Source: GCA-003244245 sp036501085
Lineage (GTDB): Bacteria > Actinomycetota > Actinomycetes > Mycobacteriales > Pseudonocardiaceae
Reading direction: 5' to 3'
DNA: 32,116 nt
NCBI GenBank assembly: GCA_036501085.1
Contig: DASYAZ010000004.1
Coordinates: forward strand, 1-32,116
Part shown: positions 1 through 7,117 of the stretch, piece by piece
Numbering within the stretch: position 1 is the first letter of the stretch
How the letters are laid out: each line of letters opens with the position of its first letter
Position numbers and translations under genes: made by a program
The notes under the pieces: generated by a model
Databases searched by the model: none
What the model was told of the DNA's origin: nothing
What the model saw: the letters and a program-made list of their open reading frames with translations, nothing else

Positions 1-1
1 C

Positions 2-181
2 GGGATGTACTCCACCGCGACCGCAGCCACCAGCACCGAGCTGCGGATGAGCTCGCTACAAACCATCTCACTGGTGTTCTTCTGGATTGCCTTCACCGTC
101 TGGACACTCGTCGCCAGCGGAATGCTGCACTCCGCGTTAGCCCACCATGTCCCAGCCCAAAGACGATCACCAAGAAAGTGA
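2..181 (+). CDS. Small or partial membrane protein (C-terminal end)
   Basis: The frame is open from the window edge to TGA at 179-181. It could start at ATG 5 (58 residues) or be the tail of a longer gene outside the window. It has one clear hydrophobic segment (SLVFFWIAFTVWTLVASGML, about residues 21-40) followed by a short basic tail ending in QRRSPRK, so a single membrane span with a cytoplasmic positive end is likely. I do not recognise the family. The hydrophobic pattern is the reason for preferring this frame over the overlapping low-complexity frames. Confidence 0.4.
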   Translation, partial: GMYSTATAATSTELRMSSLQTISLVFFWIAFTVWTLVASGMLHSALAHHVPAQRRSPRK

Positions 182-748
182 ACCACGCCCGGAACCACCA
201 GTGCAGAGCAGTGCCCACCGACACACCAGCACATCGACCCCAGCCATCCAACACCCCCAATCGGCCTCACGGCGGCAGGTGTATGTGTTGCTGGCCACTG
301 GCGGGCGAGGGTGTGGTCTCGGACCTGCTGCCGCGCCGGTCCAGCGGAGGACGAGGCCGCGAGCACCTGCCAGCCGACCCCGGCTACCGAGTGGCGAGGA
401 GCAGGCACGTGGGCCCGAGGATGGCCTCGACGAGAGCGGAGACGGCTCGTCGTCGAACACTCGGAGAAGATCGGATCGATGGTCGTAGCGGGGGTCATCC
501 AGACGAATCCTGCGTCATCGTCGCGGTGACGCGCTCGCTCCTCGGCTGCCCCAGTGTCGATGATGTTGGCGAGTCTTCTGGCCTCGGCGGCGGTGAACAC
601 CTGCGTGATCTTGCCGCTGAGGGGTTAGTCGCGCCCTGCTAACGATGAGACGTTCGCTCTCGCGAAGTGCGCATGTGTACGGCATCATACCCCCATGAGG
701 GGACCATTTTTGAGTGATCGACTTAACGCAGCGTGTGCGGGTGCCGAC
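182..748. other. Gene-poor stretch, no convincing gene
   Basis: Several overlapping frames are open here on both strands, but their products are arginine/proline-rich and look like GC-rich shadow frames. The minus strand around 470-600 gives a more natural-looking stretch (FTAAEARRLANIIDTGAAEE) but has no good start and degenerates further on. It may be a decayed gene. I see no RNA gene. Confidence 0.4.
691..702. promoter_or_regulatory. C4-ATGA-G4 palindrome upstream of the SOD-like lipoprotein
   Basis: The sequence ATACCCCCATGAGGGGAC contains CCCC/GGGG arms around ATGA. It covers an in-frame ATG (695) of the lipoprotein gene. C-tract/G-tract inverted repeats of this kind resemble operators of the CsoR/RcnR metal-sensor family. 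That link is inference from shape only. CATCAT at 683-688 is spaced so that ATG 695 could also be a leaderless start. Confidence 0.25.
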
Positions 749-1438
749 ATGCGCACACAGCCGGTAGTTGACCGGCCACTACGCCGACGACTTACTCTCG
801 CCGTGGCCACCGCCACGGTGGCGCTCCTGCCGGTGGGTTGCGCTTACGAGGGACTCACCCTGCCCGCAATAAGTGCGATGACCCTCCAGGGCGATGGCAC
901 GCTCGCCCGGCCGACGCCCGAGGCGGCCTCAAGGCCTAACACCGGCGGTCTGGCATACACCTATAATCCGGCATTGGCTCCGGAGGGCGCCCGTTTCAGG
1001 GTCGTGATGAAGCCCTCGGGTGAGTCCACCACCGCGGAGTTGACGGTCTCCGGATTGCTCCCCAACCGGGGTTACTCCGTAGTGGCGGACAACAATGCCT
1101 GTAGTCCCAACCCCGCCGCGGAAGGACCGCACTACCAGAACCGCGTTGATCCCGGCGTCAATCCCACCGCTGTTGGCGTGGGATCATCGACGAATCCTGA
1201 ATTCGCCAATCCGCGCAACGAGGTCTGGTTGGATGTGCGCACCGACGGCAGCGGCTCAGGCACCTCACGCACCACGGTGCCCTTTGTCTTCACCGACCGA
1301 GGGCCAGGATCGGTCGTGATACACGAAGCGGAGCAGACTGCTACTGAGGCGGGCAAGGCGGGTAGCGGTGGTGCCCCGATCGCGTGCCTTTCGCTGTCGC
1401 CACTGAAACCCGGGCAGAACCCACGCGGTTCTGAATAG
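749..1438 (+). CDS. Secreted Cu/Zn superoxide dismutase-like lipoprotein with degenerate metal site
   Basis: The 229-residue protein begins with a basic n-region (RPLRRR) and a hydrophobic core ending in LLPVGC, so Cys31 is the probable lipidated residue, although the lipobox is weak. Residues about 80-218 follow the SodC pattern: beta-rich sequence, a Cys118-Cys213 pair in the positions of the conserved disulfide, GPHYQ with His128 at the bridging-histidine position, and SVVIHEAEQ with His192 at the last copper-ligand position. The first HxH ligand pair is replaced (GYSVVADNN), and the zinc-loop histidines are absent from the DPGVNPT region and from NPEFANPRNE. Copper-zinc dismutase activity is therefore doubtful; a structural, copper-binding or sensory role is possible. 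I chose ATG 749 because it gives a standard signal peptide; ATG 695 is in frame and would add 18 residues. The gene stands alone and converges on the P450 gene. Confidence 0.72.
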   Translation: MRTQPVVDRPLRRRLTLAVATATVALLPVGCAYEGLTLPAISAMTLQGDGTLARPTPEAASRPNTGGLAYTYNPALAPEGARFRVVMKPSGESTTAELTVSGLLPNRGYSVVADNNACSPNPAAEGPHYQNRVDPGVNPTAVGVGSSTNPEFANPRNEVWLDVRTDGSGSGTSRTTVPFVFTDRGPGSVVIHEAEQTATEAGKAGSGGAPIACLSLSPLKPGQNPRGSE

Positions 1439-1489
1439 CACCGAGCGCGGTAGCGCAGTGGCAATCGTGTGACTCGCCTGGTGGAGGTC

Positions 1490-2695
1490 TCAGGGTCGAA
1501 TTGCGGGAGTGAAGAGATGGAGCTCCTGGAGCGCGCGGAATGTATCGGAAACTCGCCAGGCGGGCGCACCAGGTGCGAGTCGCCACTCGCTCAGTAACGG
1601 CAGCAGCTGACGCAGGGTCTCCTGGGCCTCCAGGCGAGACAGGGCAGCTCCGAGGCAGAAGTGCGGTCCGGCACCGAACGCGAGGTGCGGAGCGGGAGTC
1701 CGGGTGATGTCGAAGCGCTCGGGGTCGCGGAACTGCTCCGGATCCCGGTTCGCTGCGCCGAGCAGCACGAGCACGCGCTGGCCGGCGCGGATCGTGTGGC
1801 CGCCCAGTTGCCGGTCGATGAGGCTGGTCCGACCGGCGATCTTGGCAGGGCACTCGAACCGGAGTATCTCCTCGACCGTGGGCTTGATCAGCGCGGGATC
1901 ACCCTGCAGCAGCCGGAGTTGGTTGGGGTGTTCCATCAGCGTGAGAACACCGTTGCCGATCACGTTGGCGGTGGTTTCGTGCCCGGCGGTGAGCAGCAGG
2001 ATGCAGGTGACGAGCACTTCGTCGAGTCCGAGCGCCTCCCCGTTGTCGCCGCCGCCGTCGCTGTCGTCTCCCAGGCGCAGCAGCTGGCTGGCCAGATCGT
2101 CGCCGGGACGGTGACGGCGGTCGCCGAGGATGGGCAGCAGGTGCAGCGCGAGGCTGGCGGTGGCCTCCTCGGCCGCGAGGACCGCGTCGGCGTCAGGGTC
2201 GAACTCGAGCATTCCCACCAGCTTGGGGGTCTCGGTACGCAACAGCTGCGCGCCCTCGATGTCGACGTCGAGCAGCTCGCACATCACGGCGAGCGGGATC
2301 GGATAGCCGATGTCGGCGATGACATCGACCTCACCCGCGGTGCCGAGGTCGGCAAAGGCAGCCTCGACCACCGCCGCGATCCGGGGACGCAGCGCGTCGA
2401 TGGCCCGGGGGGTGAATGCCGGTGCGAGCAGCCGCCGGAGCCGGGTGTGCTCGGGCGGGTCCATCGTCAGCAGGGTCGCGGGCAGCGCTTGGGTTCCGAA
2501 CTCGGCCCGATTGATCCGTGCGGCCAGCGCGGGGTTGCGGTTCGGGTCGCTGCTCCACCCCGGACCGCGTAGCACGGCGCTCGCCTCGGCGTAGGAGCTG
2601 ACCAGGAACGCGTCCAGATCGCCGTCCCAGCACACCGGGTGCTGTTCGCGCAGCGCGCGATAGGTCGGGTACGGATCAACAGTGGGGATTTTCAC
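1490..2695 (-). CDS. Cytochrome P450
   Basis: This 401-residue protein has the usual length of a soluble bacterial class I P450 and probably hydroxylates a small hydrophobic substrate using ferredoxin and ferredoxin reductase encoded elsewhere. Visible landmarks are the I-helix oxygen-activation motif LLTAGHETT, the K-helix ExxR (EEILRF), an HLAFGAG stretch, and the heme-binding loop FGAGPHFCLG with the thiolate ligand at about Cys347. The N-terminal MDPPEHTRLRRLL segment is the conserved C-helix region. The GTG start at 2693-2695 overlaps the TGA of the upstream ABC1-kinase gene (GTGA), so the pair is translationally coupled in one operon. I cannot assign a CYP subfamily or substrate. The longer open frame upstream of this GTG lies inside the kinase gene and is a shadow. 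Confidence 0.95.
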   Translation of the reverse strand: MKIPTVDPYPTYRALREQHPVCWDGDLDAFLVSSYAEASAVLRGPGWSSDPNRNPALAARINRAEFGTQALPATLLTMDPPEHTRLRRLLAPAFTPRAIDALRPRIAAVVEAAFADLGTAGEVDVIADIGYPIPLAVMCELLDVDIEGAQLLRTETPKLVGMLEFDPDADAVLAAEEATASLALHLLPILGDRRHRPGDDLASQLLRLGDDSDGGGDNGEALGLDEVLVTCILLLTAGHETTANVIGNGVLTLMEHPNQLRLLQGDPALIKPTVEEILRFECPAKIAGRTSLIDRQLGGHTIRAGQRVLVLLGAANRDPEQFRDPERFDITRTPAPHLAFGAGPHFCLGAALSRLEAQETLRQLLPLLSEWRLAPGAPAWRVSDTFRALQELHLFTPAIRP

Positions 2696-4092
2696 GATCT
2701 GAGTCCCTGCCGCGCCCAATGTTCGATGTCGAGCTTGCCGATCTCGCTGGCCGGCGGACCGTTCTCGTCCCATTCGCTGCGGATCGCCGCCCAAGGACCG
2801 GTGGCTTCCATTTCGGCCAGCAAGGCGGTGAGTCCGAGGTCGATGCGGCTGAGGAACACGTACTCCCGGGGTAGCTCGAAGCGGCGCATCACCGACCCGG
2901 CCGCGCCCTGGCGGGCGAAGATGCCCTGCACCATGGACGCCGCGTACGCCGAGGTGTAGGTGAAGGGCTGCTCGGCTACCAGTGGCTGCAGCTTGTCGCG
3001 GTACCACTCGAGCAGTTCGGCCGGGGTGGGTGCGTCGGAGGCGGTCAGGAAGCCGATCTCGACGAAGGCGTCCCACAGGGCGGCGGCGTCATCAGCGATC
3101 GCGGCGGCGACGACCCGTTGCATCAGCGTGACCTGTTCGGCGGAGAACCGGTTGACGCAGCCGTAATCCAGGAATGTCACCGCGCCGTCGTCGTGGAACA
3201 GGTAATTGCCCGGATGAGGGTCGGCGTGGAACATGCCCACCATCCGCAGGCTGCCCAGCGCGAACCGGTAGATCACCTCGCTCCACCGGTCCCGCATCTG
3301 TTGATCCGCCTGCAGCGCTTGCGACCAGCGCATACCGTCGACGAGATCCATGGTGAGCACCCGGCGGGCCGACAGCTGCGGCACCACCTCGGGGATGCGG
3401 ATGAACGGATGATCCCGGTAGGCGTCAGCGAAGTCGGTCTGGTGGGTGGCCTCGATCCGGTAGTCGATCTCCTCACCGATCCGGGCTGCCACCTCCCGGG
3501 CCACCGCGCGCACGTCGAGCCGATTGGAGCCGGGCATGATCGCCCCGACCAGCTGCAGGAAGGTGGCCAGCAGCTCGGTGTTGTCCAGATCCGCGCGGAT
3601 GGCCTGTTCGACCCCGGGATACTGCACCTTGACCGCCACCGGGCGCCCGTCGGTCAGCCGTGCGGCGTGGACCTGCCCGATCGATGCCGCCGCGAACGCA
3701 TGCGGGTCGAACTCCGCGAAGGCCTCCTCTGGGGGTGCGCCCAGCTCAGCCTCCACCACCGCCGCGGCCAGTTCCGGGGCCATCGGCGGGGCGTCGGCCT
3801 GCAGCCGGGCCATCGCGGCCTGGTAAACGCGCTGGCGCTCCGGCGGAACCATTGACCCGAGCGCGGCGAAGGACAGCACCTGCCCGGCCTTCATCAGCAC
3901 ACCCTTCGAGTGACCGAGCATGGCCGCGTAACGCTCACTGGTCCGTTCGTGGAAATCGGCGGCACTGTCCTGGCCGGTCAACCGCTTGCGCAGGGCGGCG
4001 ACCACCGCTTCACCGGCGGTCCGGCCGGCCAGCCCGGCCAGCGGAACCATCCGGCCCAGCCGATTTCCACCATGCTCGCTGAACGCGGTCAT
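2692..4092 (-). CDS. ABC1/AarF/UbiB-family atypical kinase
   Basis: This 466-residue protein belongs to the ABC1 (UbiB/ADCK) family of protein-kinase-like ATP-binding proteins. Family hallmarks are present: the KxGQ motif (KAGQ, about residues 68-71), the alanine-rich loop AAAS at 134-137 followed by IGQVHAA, the ATP-site lysine in PVAVKVQYPG (about K155), the HADPHPGN catalytic-loop segment, and FLDYG in the DFG position. Members support quinone or isoprenoid lipid metabolism and usually act at the membrane. ATG 4092 follows GGGAG with a 5-nt gap; an adjacent GTG at 4095 is possible. It is the first gene of the operon with the P450. Coupling to a P450 suggests a lipid or isoprenoid substrate for the pair, but that is inference. 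Confidence 0.92.
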   Translation of the reverse strand: MTAFSEHGGNRLGRMVPLAGLAGRTAGEAVVAALRKRLTGQDSAADFHERTSERYAAMLGHSKGVLMKAGQVLSFAALGSMVPPERQRVYQAAMARLQADAPPMAPELAAAVVEAELGAPPEEAFAEFDPHAFAAASIGQVHAARLTDGRPVAVKVQYPGVEQAIRADLDNTELLATFLQLVGAIMPGSNRLDVRAVAREVAARIGEEIDYRIEATHQTDFADAYRDHPFIRIPEVVPQLSARRVLTMDLVDGMRWSQALQADQQMRDRWSEVIYRFALGSLRMVGMFHADPHPGNYLFHDDGAVTFLDYGCVNRFSAEQVTLMQRVVAAAIADDAAALWDAFVEIGFLTASDAPTPAELLEWYRDKLQPLVAEQPFTYTSAYAASMVQGIFARQGAAGSVMRRFELPREYVFLSRIDLGLTALLAEMEATGPWAAIRSEWDENGPPASEIGKLDIEHWARQGLRS

Positions 4093-4106
4093 CACCGCTC
4101 CCGAAG

Positions 4107-4135
4107 TTGACGCTTGACGTGCCTAAGTAAATACT
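4107..4135 (+). promoter_or_regulatory. Promoter for the TetR gene, probably leaderless
   Basis: TTGACG (4107-4112) is followed 17 bp later by AATACT (4130-4135), and a second TTGACG lies at 4114-4119. The expected start of transcription falls at about 4142-4144, on the ATG at 4144, and no ribosome binding site precedes that ATG. A leaderless mRNA is therefore likely. The -10 element lies inside the palindrome at 4122-4139. Confidence 0.5.
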
Positions 4136-4139
4136 TTGG
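4122..4139. promoter_or_regulatory. TetR-type operator palindrome
   Basis: CCTAAGTAAATACTTTGG is an 18-bp inverted repeat (CC-AAGTA / TACTT-GG) in the 51-bp gap between the divergent TetR and ABC1-kinase genes. Size, symmetry and position match TetR-family operators, and it overlaps the TetR gene's probable -10 element. It is expected to give autorepression and control of the kinase-P450 operon. Confidence 0.65.
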
Positions 4140-4143
4140 TGCC

Positions 4144-4800
4144 ATGGGCGATCTGTCAACCGCGGCATCAACCGGGGCGAGGCGGGATCGCATCATCGAC
4201 GCCGCGATGGAGCTGTTCAGCGAGCACGGCTACCGCGGTACCAGCATCACCCGGATCGAGCAAGCCGCCGGGCTCAGCCCCGGCGCCGGTGGCATCTACC
4301 ACCACTTCCCGTCCAAGGAAGCACTCCTGACCGCCGGAGTCGAGCGGCAGCTGAGCCGGCTCGCCGCGCTGCGCGACATTCGCCGGCTGTTCGCCGGCCT
4401 CGGAGATCTGCACACCGAACTCACCATCGCCGCCCGGTATGTCCTTGCCGAGCTCGACCAGGAAGCCCAGCTACTGCGGCTGCTCGCCAGCGAGGCTCGG
4501 CACGGACCCAGAATCCTCACCGAGGCCGTGGTTCAGGTCGTCGAGGCGACCTACCACGAGTTCGCCGAGTGGATCACCGACCGGTCTGGATCGGTGGTAT
4601 CCGCCCAGCAGGCTGATGCCATCGCGACGGTCGGGCTCGGCGCCCTGATCTCTGCTCGACTGCTTCCCAACCTGCTGGGCACCGCGCCCGGCAGGATCGA
4701 CGACACCGCCATCGTGGAAACCTGGGTCAGCGCACTGGAGCACGTGATTACCAGCGCCAAACCCCGGGGACCTGGATGGTCAGCCCGTACGGACGGTTAG
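4144..4800 (+). CDS. TetR/AcrR-family transcriptional regulator
   Basis: This 218-residue protein has the TetR N-terminal DNA-binding domain (about residues 13-60): RRDRIIDAAMELFSEHGYRG, then TSITRIEQAAGLSPGAGGIYHHFPSKEALL, the helix-turn-helix with its YHHF hallmark. The remainder is an alpha-helical ligand-binding and dimerisation domain typical in length. ATG 4144 is preferred over the upstream start at 4114 because the latter would lie within the promoter and operator. It is divergent from the ABC1-kinase/P450 operon and most likely represses it until a ligand, perhaps the P450 substrate, binds. The ligand cannot be deduced. Confidence 0.92.
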   Translation: MGDLSTAASTGARRDRIIDAAMELFSEHGYRGTSITRIEQAAGLSPGAGGIYHHFPSKEALLTAGVERQLSRLAALRDIRRLFAGLGDLHTELTIAARYVLAELDQEAQLLRLLASEARHGPRILTEAVVQVVEATYHEFAEWITDRSGSVVSAQQADAIATVGLGALISARLLPNLLGTAPGRIDDTAIVETWVSALEHVITSAKPRGPGWSARTDG

Positions 4801-4977
4801 CAGCCGCGACAGGGGGTCACTGTGCGTAGTGCGAGGGTGGTGTGGTGGTTGTGCGAGGGAGGTGCCGGGGGCGGCAACTGGGCGTCGAGGTTGCCGGGTA
4901 CGGCACCTGTGCAGAAAATCTCCCCACCTTCCCGATGGGGCGCATGTGACGACTGTGACCGGTGAGGGCTGATCGGA

Positions 4978-5112
4978 ATGGACTTCGGCGTCGGCGCCGG
5001 CCGGGTGGACCGCCCGGTCGAGGTACAGATGCTGGCCGTGCGCCCCCGCGGCGCGGTCGAGCGGGCCCTGGATCGGTGGGCGGGCGCGATCAGCGAGTTC
5101 ACCGGCGGATGA
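4978..5112 (+). CDS. Short coding-like fragment overlapping the PPOX gene
   Basis: A 44-residue frame (MDFGVGAGRVDRPVEVQMLA...) ends in TGA that overlaps the next ATG (ATGA), the arrangement of a coupled upstream gene. The sequence looks natural, with a C-terminal amphipathic helix (VERALDRWAGAISEF), and may be the surviving 3' end of a longer gene, because a stop lies 15 nt upstream of its ATG. I do not recognise it. The stretch 4801-4977 before it holds nothing I can identify. Confidence 0.3.
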   Translation: MDFGVGAGRVDRPVEVQMLAVRPRGAVERALDRWAGAISEFTGG

Positions 5113-5561
5113 CGCCGGAGCAGGCCCGCCGGCACGTCGCGCAGGCCGAGGTCGCCCGGCTGGCCACGGCGGACACCGGCGGGCACCCGCACATCGTGCC
5201 GATGGTATTCGCGCTGGCCGGCGAGACGATCTACAGCGCCGTCGACGCGAAACCCAAGCGCTCGACATCGCTGCGCCGGCTGGCCAATGTCGCGGCCAAC
5301 CCACGTGTCGCCGTTCTGGTGGACCACTACGACAGCGACTGGAATGCGCTGTGGTGGGTGCGAGCCGACGGTAGCGGCCGGGTTCTCCAAGCCGGCGAGG
5401 CCGAGGCCCGCGATGCCATCGAGCGGCTGATGGCGCGCTATCCCCAATACCGTGCGCGGCCGCCGCACGGCCCGGTGCTGGCGATCGACGTCGCACGCTG
5501 GTCGGGCTGGTCAGCCGCCGATGGTGTCGGCTACCCCTCCGCAGCGGGGACGGGGACCTGA
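5109..5561 (+). CDS. PPOX-class F420-dependent oxidoreductase (TIGR03668-like)
   Basis: This 150-residue protein has the split-barrel flavin/F420-binding fold of the pyridoxamine-5'-phosphate-oxidase superfamily. The start VARLATADTGGHPHIVPMVF is the usual first barrel strands. AVDAKPKRS, LRRLANVAANPRVAVLVDHY and the later ALWWVRADG and MARYPQYR segments match the actinobacterial subfamily annotated as F420-dependent PPOX oxidoreductase. It would reduce an unknown substrate with F420H2 in the cytoplasm. ATG 5109 overlaps the stop of the preceding short frame. There is no local F420 biosynthesis gene to narrow its role. Confidence 0.82.
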   Translation: MTPEQARRHVAQAEVARLATADTGGHPHIVPMVFALAGETIYSAVDAKPKRSTSLRRLANVAANPRVAVLVDHYDSDWNALWWVRADGSGRVLQAGEAEARDAIERLMARYPQYRARPPHGPVLAIDVARWSGWSAADGVGYPSAAGTGT

Positions 5562-5699
5562 GCTTGTAGGGTGTGCTCCCCATGGTGTCGCACGGATGCC
5601 GGTCGTTCCGAGATCATCGTTGCCACCAGCCTCGGCCGCCGCGCCGCAAGGTGTTTCCCAGCATGTGCATGGTCGTCGAGGAATGTGTGAGGTGATCCG

Positions 5700-6527
5700 G
5701 TGCCGTTGACGCCCGCTGACGTTGCCAACGTCGCGTTCAGCAAGCCACCTCTTGGCAAGCGGGGCTACCAAGAGGACGAGGTGGACGCTTTCCTCGACCT
5801 GGTTGAGACCGAGCTGGCTCGGCTGATCGAGGAGAACAACGATCTCCGCAACCAGGTCGAGCAGCTCGATCAGCAGCTGCGCACCGCTGCGGTCAACACC
5901 GGACCGCACCTTCGCCCGGTGGAACCACCTCGGCTGGCGATGGCACCGGTGCTGCCGGTGGTGGAGCAGACCTCGCCTGGTAATGATCACAACGCTCAGG
6001 CGACCAGGGTGCTGGGCCTGGCTCAGGAGATGGCTGACCAGTTGAAGGGTGAGGCCAAGGTTGACGCGGACGCGATGGTGAGCCAGGCCCGGGCCAACTC
6101 CGATCGGCTGCTCTACGAGGCGAGGGCGAAGGCGGATGGCCTGGTCAGGGAGGCCAGAACCCGGGCCGAGACCATGCTCAACGAGGCCCGTGCCAGAGCC
6201 GAGGCTGTGGAGGGCCAGTGCCGGGAGAAGGTCGCGTCGGTGGAGCGTGACGCGGCGCGCAGGCAGACGGAGATCATCGCTTCGCTGAGCCAGGAGAAGA
6301 ACGCTCTGGAGAAGAAGATCGACGAACTGCGTGCGTTGGAACGTGAGTACCGCACCCGCTTGAAGACCTACCTGAGCTCACAGCTGCGAAGCCTCGACGG
6401 GAGCGGATCCGTTGCATCTCCAGCCCCGATGCGCCACCGGCGCGACGTGGTAGCCCCCGGGTCAGGCGCGCACGCCGACGCAGGGTCTCCGGACTCGCCG
6501 GAGCGGTTCAATTTGTTCGCCACGTAA
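5700..6527 (+). CDS. divIVA: DivIVA/Wag31-family polar growth protein
   Basis: This 275-residue protein opens with MPLTPADVANVAFSKPPLGK and RGYQEDEVDAFLDLVETEL, nearly the N-terminal membrane-binding crossed-loop of mycobacterial Wag31, followed by coiled coil (LIEENNDLRNQVEQLDQQLR). After a low-complexity linker (about residues 62-100) a long alanine/arginine/glutamate coiled coil runs to LEREYRTRLKTYLSSQL, also a Wag31 signature. Such proteins mark negatively curved membrane at cell poles and recruit peptidoglycan synthesis machinery. The GTG start follows GAGGTGAT. Its position outside a division and cell-wall gene cluster suggests a second, paralogous copy rather than the essential dcw one; that is inference, since the rest of the genome is not visible. 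Confidence 0.92.
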   Translation: MPLTPADVANVAFSKPPLGKRGYQEDEVDAFLDLVETELARLIEENNDLRNQVEQLDQQLRTAAVNTGPHLRPVEPPRLAMAPVLPVVEQTSPGNDHNAQATRVLGLAQEMADQLKGEAKVDADAMVSQARANSDRLLYEARAKADGLVREARTRAETMLNEARARAEAVEGQCREKVASVERDAARRQTEIIASLSQEKNALEKKIDELRALEREYRTRLKTYLSSQLRSLDGSGSVASPAPMRHRRDVVAPGSGAHADAGSPDSPERFNLFAT

Positions 6528-6604
6528 CCTGGTGGTGTGGTCCAGCCAATGATTTGTCCAGTACGCCAAATGGGGAGATCGCGGCAGGCTGAGATGATGA
6601 GAGC

Positions 6605-6802
6605 ATGACGACAAGCCCTGAACCTCTCCAATGGATGTCCCTGGCGTGTGAGCAGTGTGGATGTGAACGAGAGGTGCAACTACCTCGCGAGGACGGCACC
6701 TTCATGACGACTGAGAAATACATGGCCTTATATAACGTGCCCGGTATGGTGCTGCTCTGCGAAGATTGTGCACCGATCGGATCACGCAGACTGGGGGAAT
6801 GA
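6605..6802 (+). CDS. Small zinc-ribbon-like protein
   Basis: This 65-residue protein has two CxxC knuckles (CEQC near residue 15, CEDC near residue 52) separated by about 33 residues, consistent with a single zinc-ribbon fold. No membrane or signal segment is visible. It lies 77 bp downstream of the DivIVA gene on the same strand. A GAGAG tract precedes ATG 6605. I do not recognise a named family; the paired cysteines and the natural residue composition support it as real. Confidence 0.6.
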   Translation: MTTSPEPLQWMSLACEQCGCEREVQLPREDGTFMTTEKYMALYNVPGMVLLCEDCAPIGSRRLGE

Positions 6803-6810
6803 TCTCCCAG
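6791..6810 (+). terminator. Hairpin overlapping the end of the zinc-ribbon gene
   Basis: CTGGGGGA and TCTCCCAG form an 8-bp stem with one G-T pair around an ATGA loop, and it includes the stop codon at 6800-6802. No T-tract follows, which is common for actinobacterial terminators. It could also be a transcript-stabilising hairpin. Confidence 0.4.
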
Positions 6811-6995
6811 CCCCGCCGGAGGTGTATCCCGCCTTTCACGAAGCAGTGGCCATCCACCACACCCTTCAGGATTCCGTAGGGGATGGGCGACGGTTACTCC
6901 GGACGTAGCGCTGGCCGGGAGACCTGGCACGGACCTGAGGCGCCGCGAGTGGTCCTGGAGACCGCGCCCTGGTGCGGCGGCCATTCCATTGCGTG

Positions 6996-7001
6996 TACAC
7001 T
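6996..7001 (+). promoter_or_regulatory. Extended -10 promoter element for the helicase gene
   Basis: TGTACACT carries a TACACT hexamer with an upstream TG. The predicted transcription start (about 7007-7009) would put the hairpin at 7006-7040 at the very 5' end of the mRNA. No good -35 is seen. The remainder of 6803-6990 shows nothing else identifiable. Confidence 0.35.
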
Positions 7002-7005
7002 GAGT

Positions 7006-7040
7006 AACGCGACCCGCTCCGTTCTGCCTCGGGTCGCGTT
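7006..7040 (+). promoter_or_regulatory. 11-bp perfect leader hairpin of the DEAD-box helicase gene
   Basis: AACGCGACCCG pairs perfectly with CGGGTCGCGTT around a 13-nt loop. It lies about 78 nt before the likely start codon and 2 nt before an alternative ATG at 7043. No T-tract follows. A stable hairpin at the 5' end of an RNA-helicase mRNA suggests feedback control by the helicase on its own leader, or RNase protection. This is inference. Confidence 0.5.
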
Positions 7041-7117
7041 CGATGTCGACCACCACGCGCCGCGACCCCGTGCGGGTCTGCGCCGGGCAGGACGACCCTT
7101 CCACGTTCGGAGACTGC

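Noticed and set aside
147..642. Overlapping plus-strand ORFs of 72-154 residues
   Set aside because: Composition is Arg/Pro/Gly-rich with no domain, the frames overlap one another, and no ribosome binding site is present; typical GC-rich shadow frames.
1661..2572. 303-residue plus-strand ORF opposite the P450
   Set aside because: Antisense shadow of a gene with all P450 motifs; no recognisable domain.
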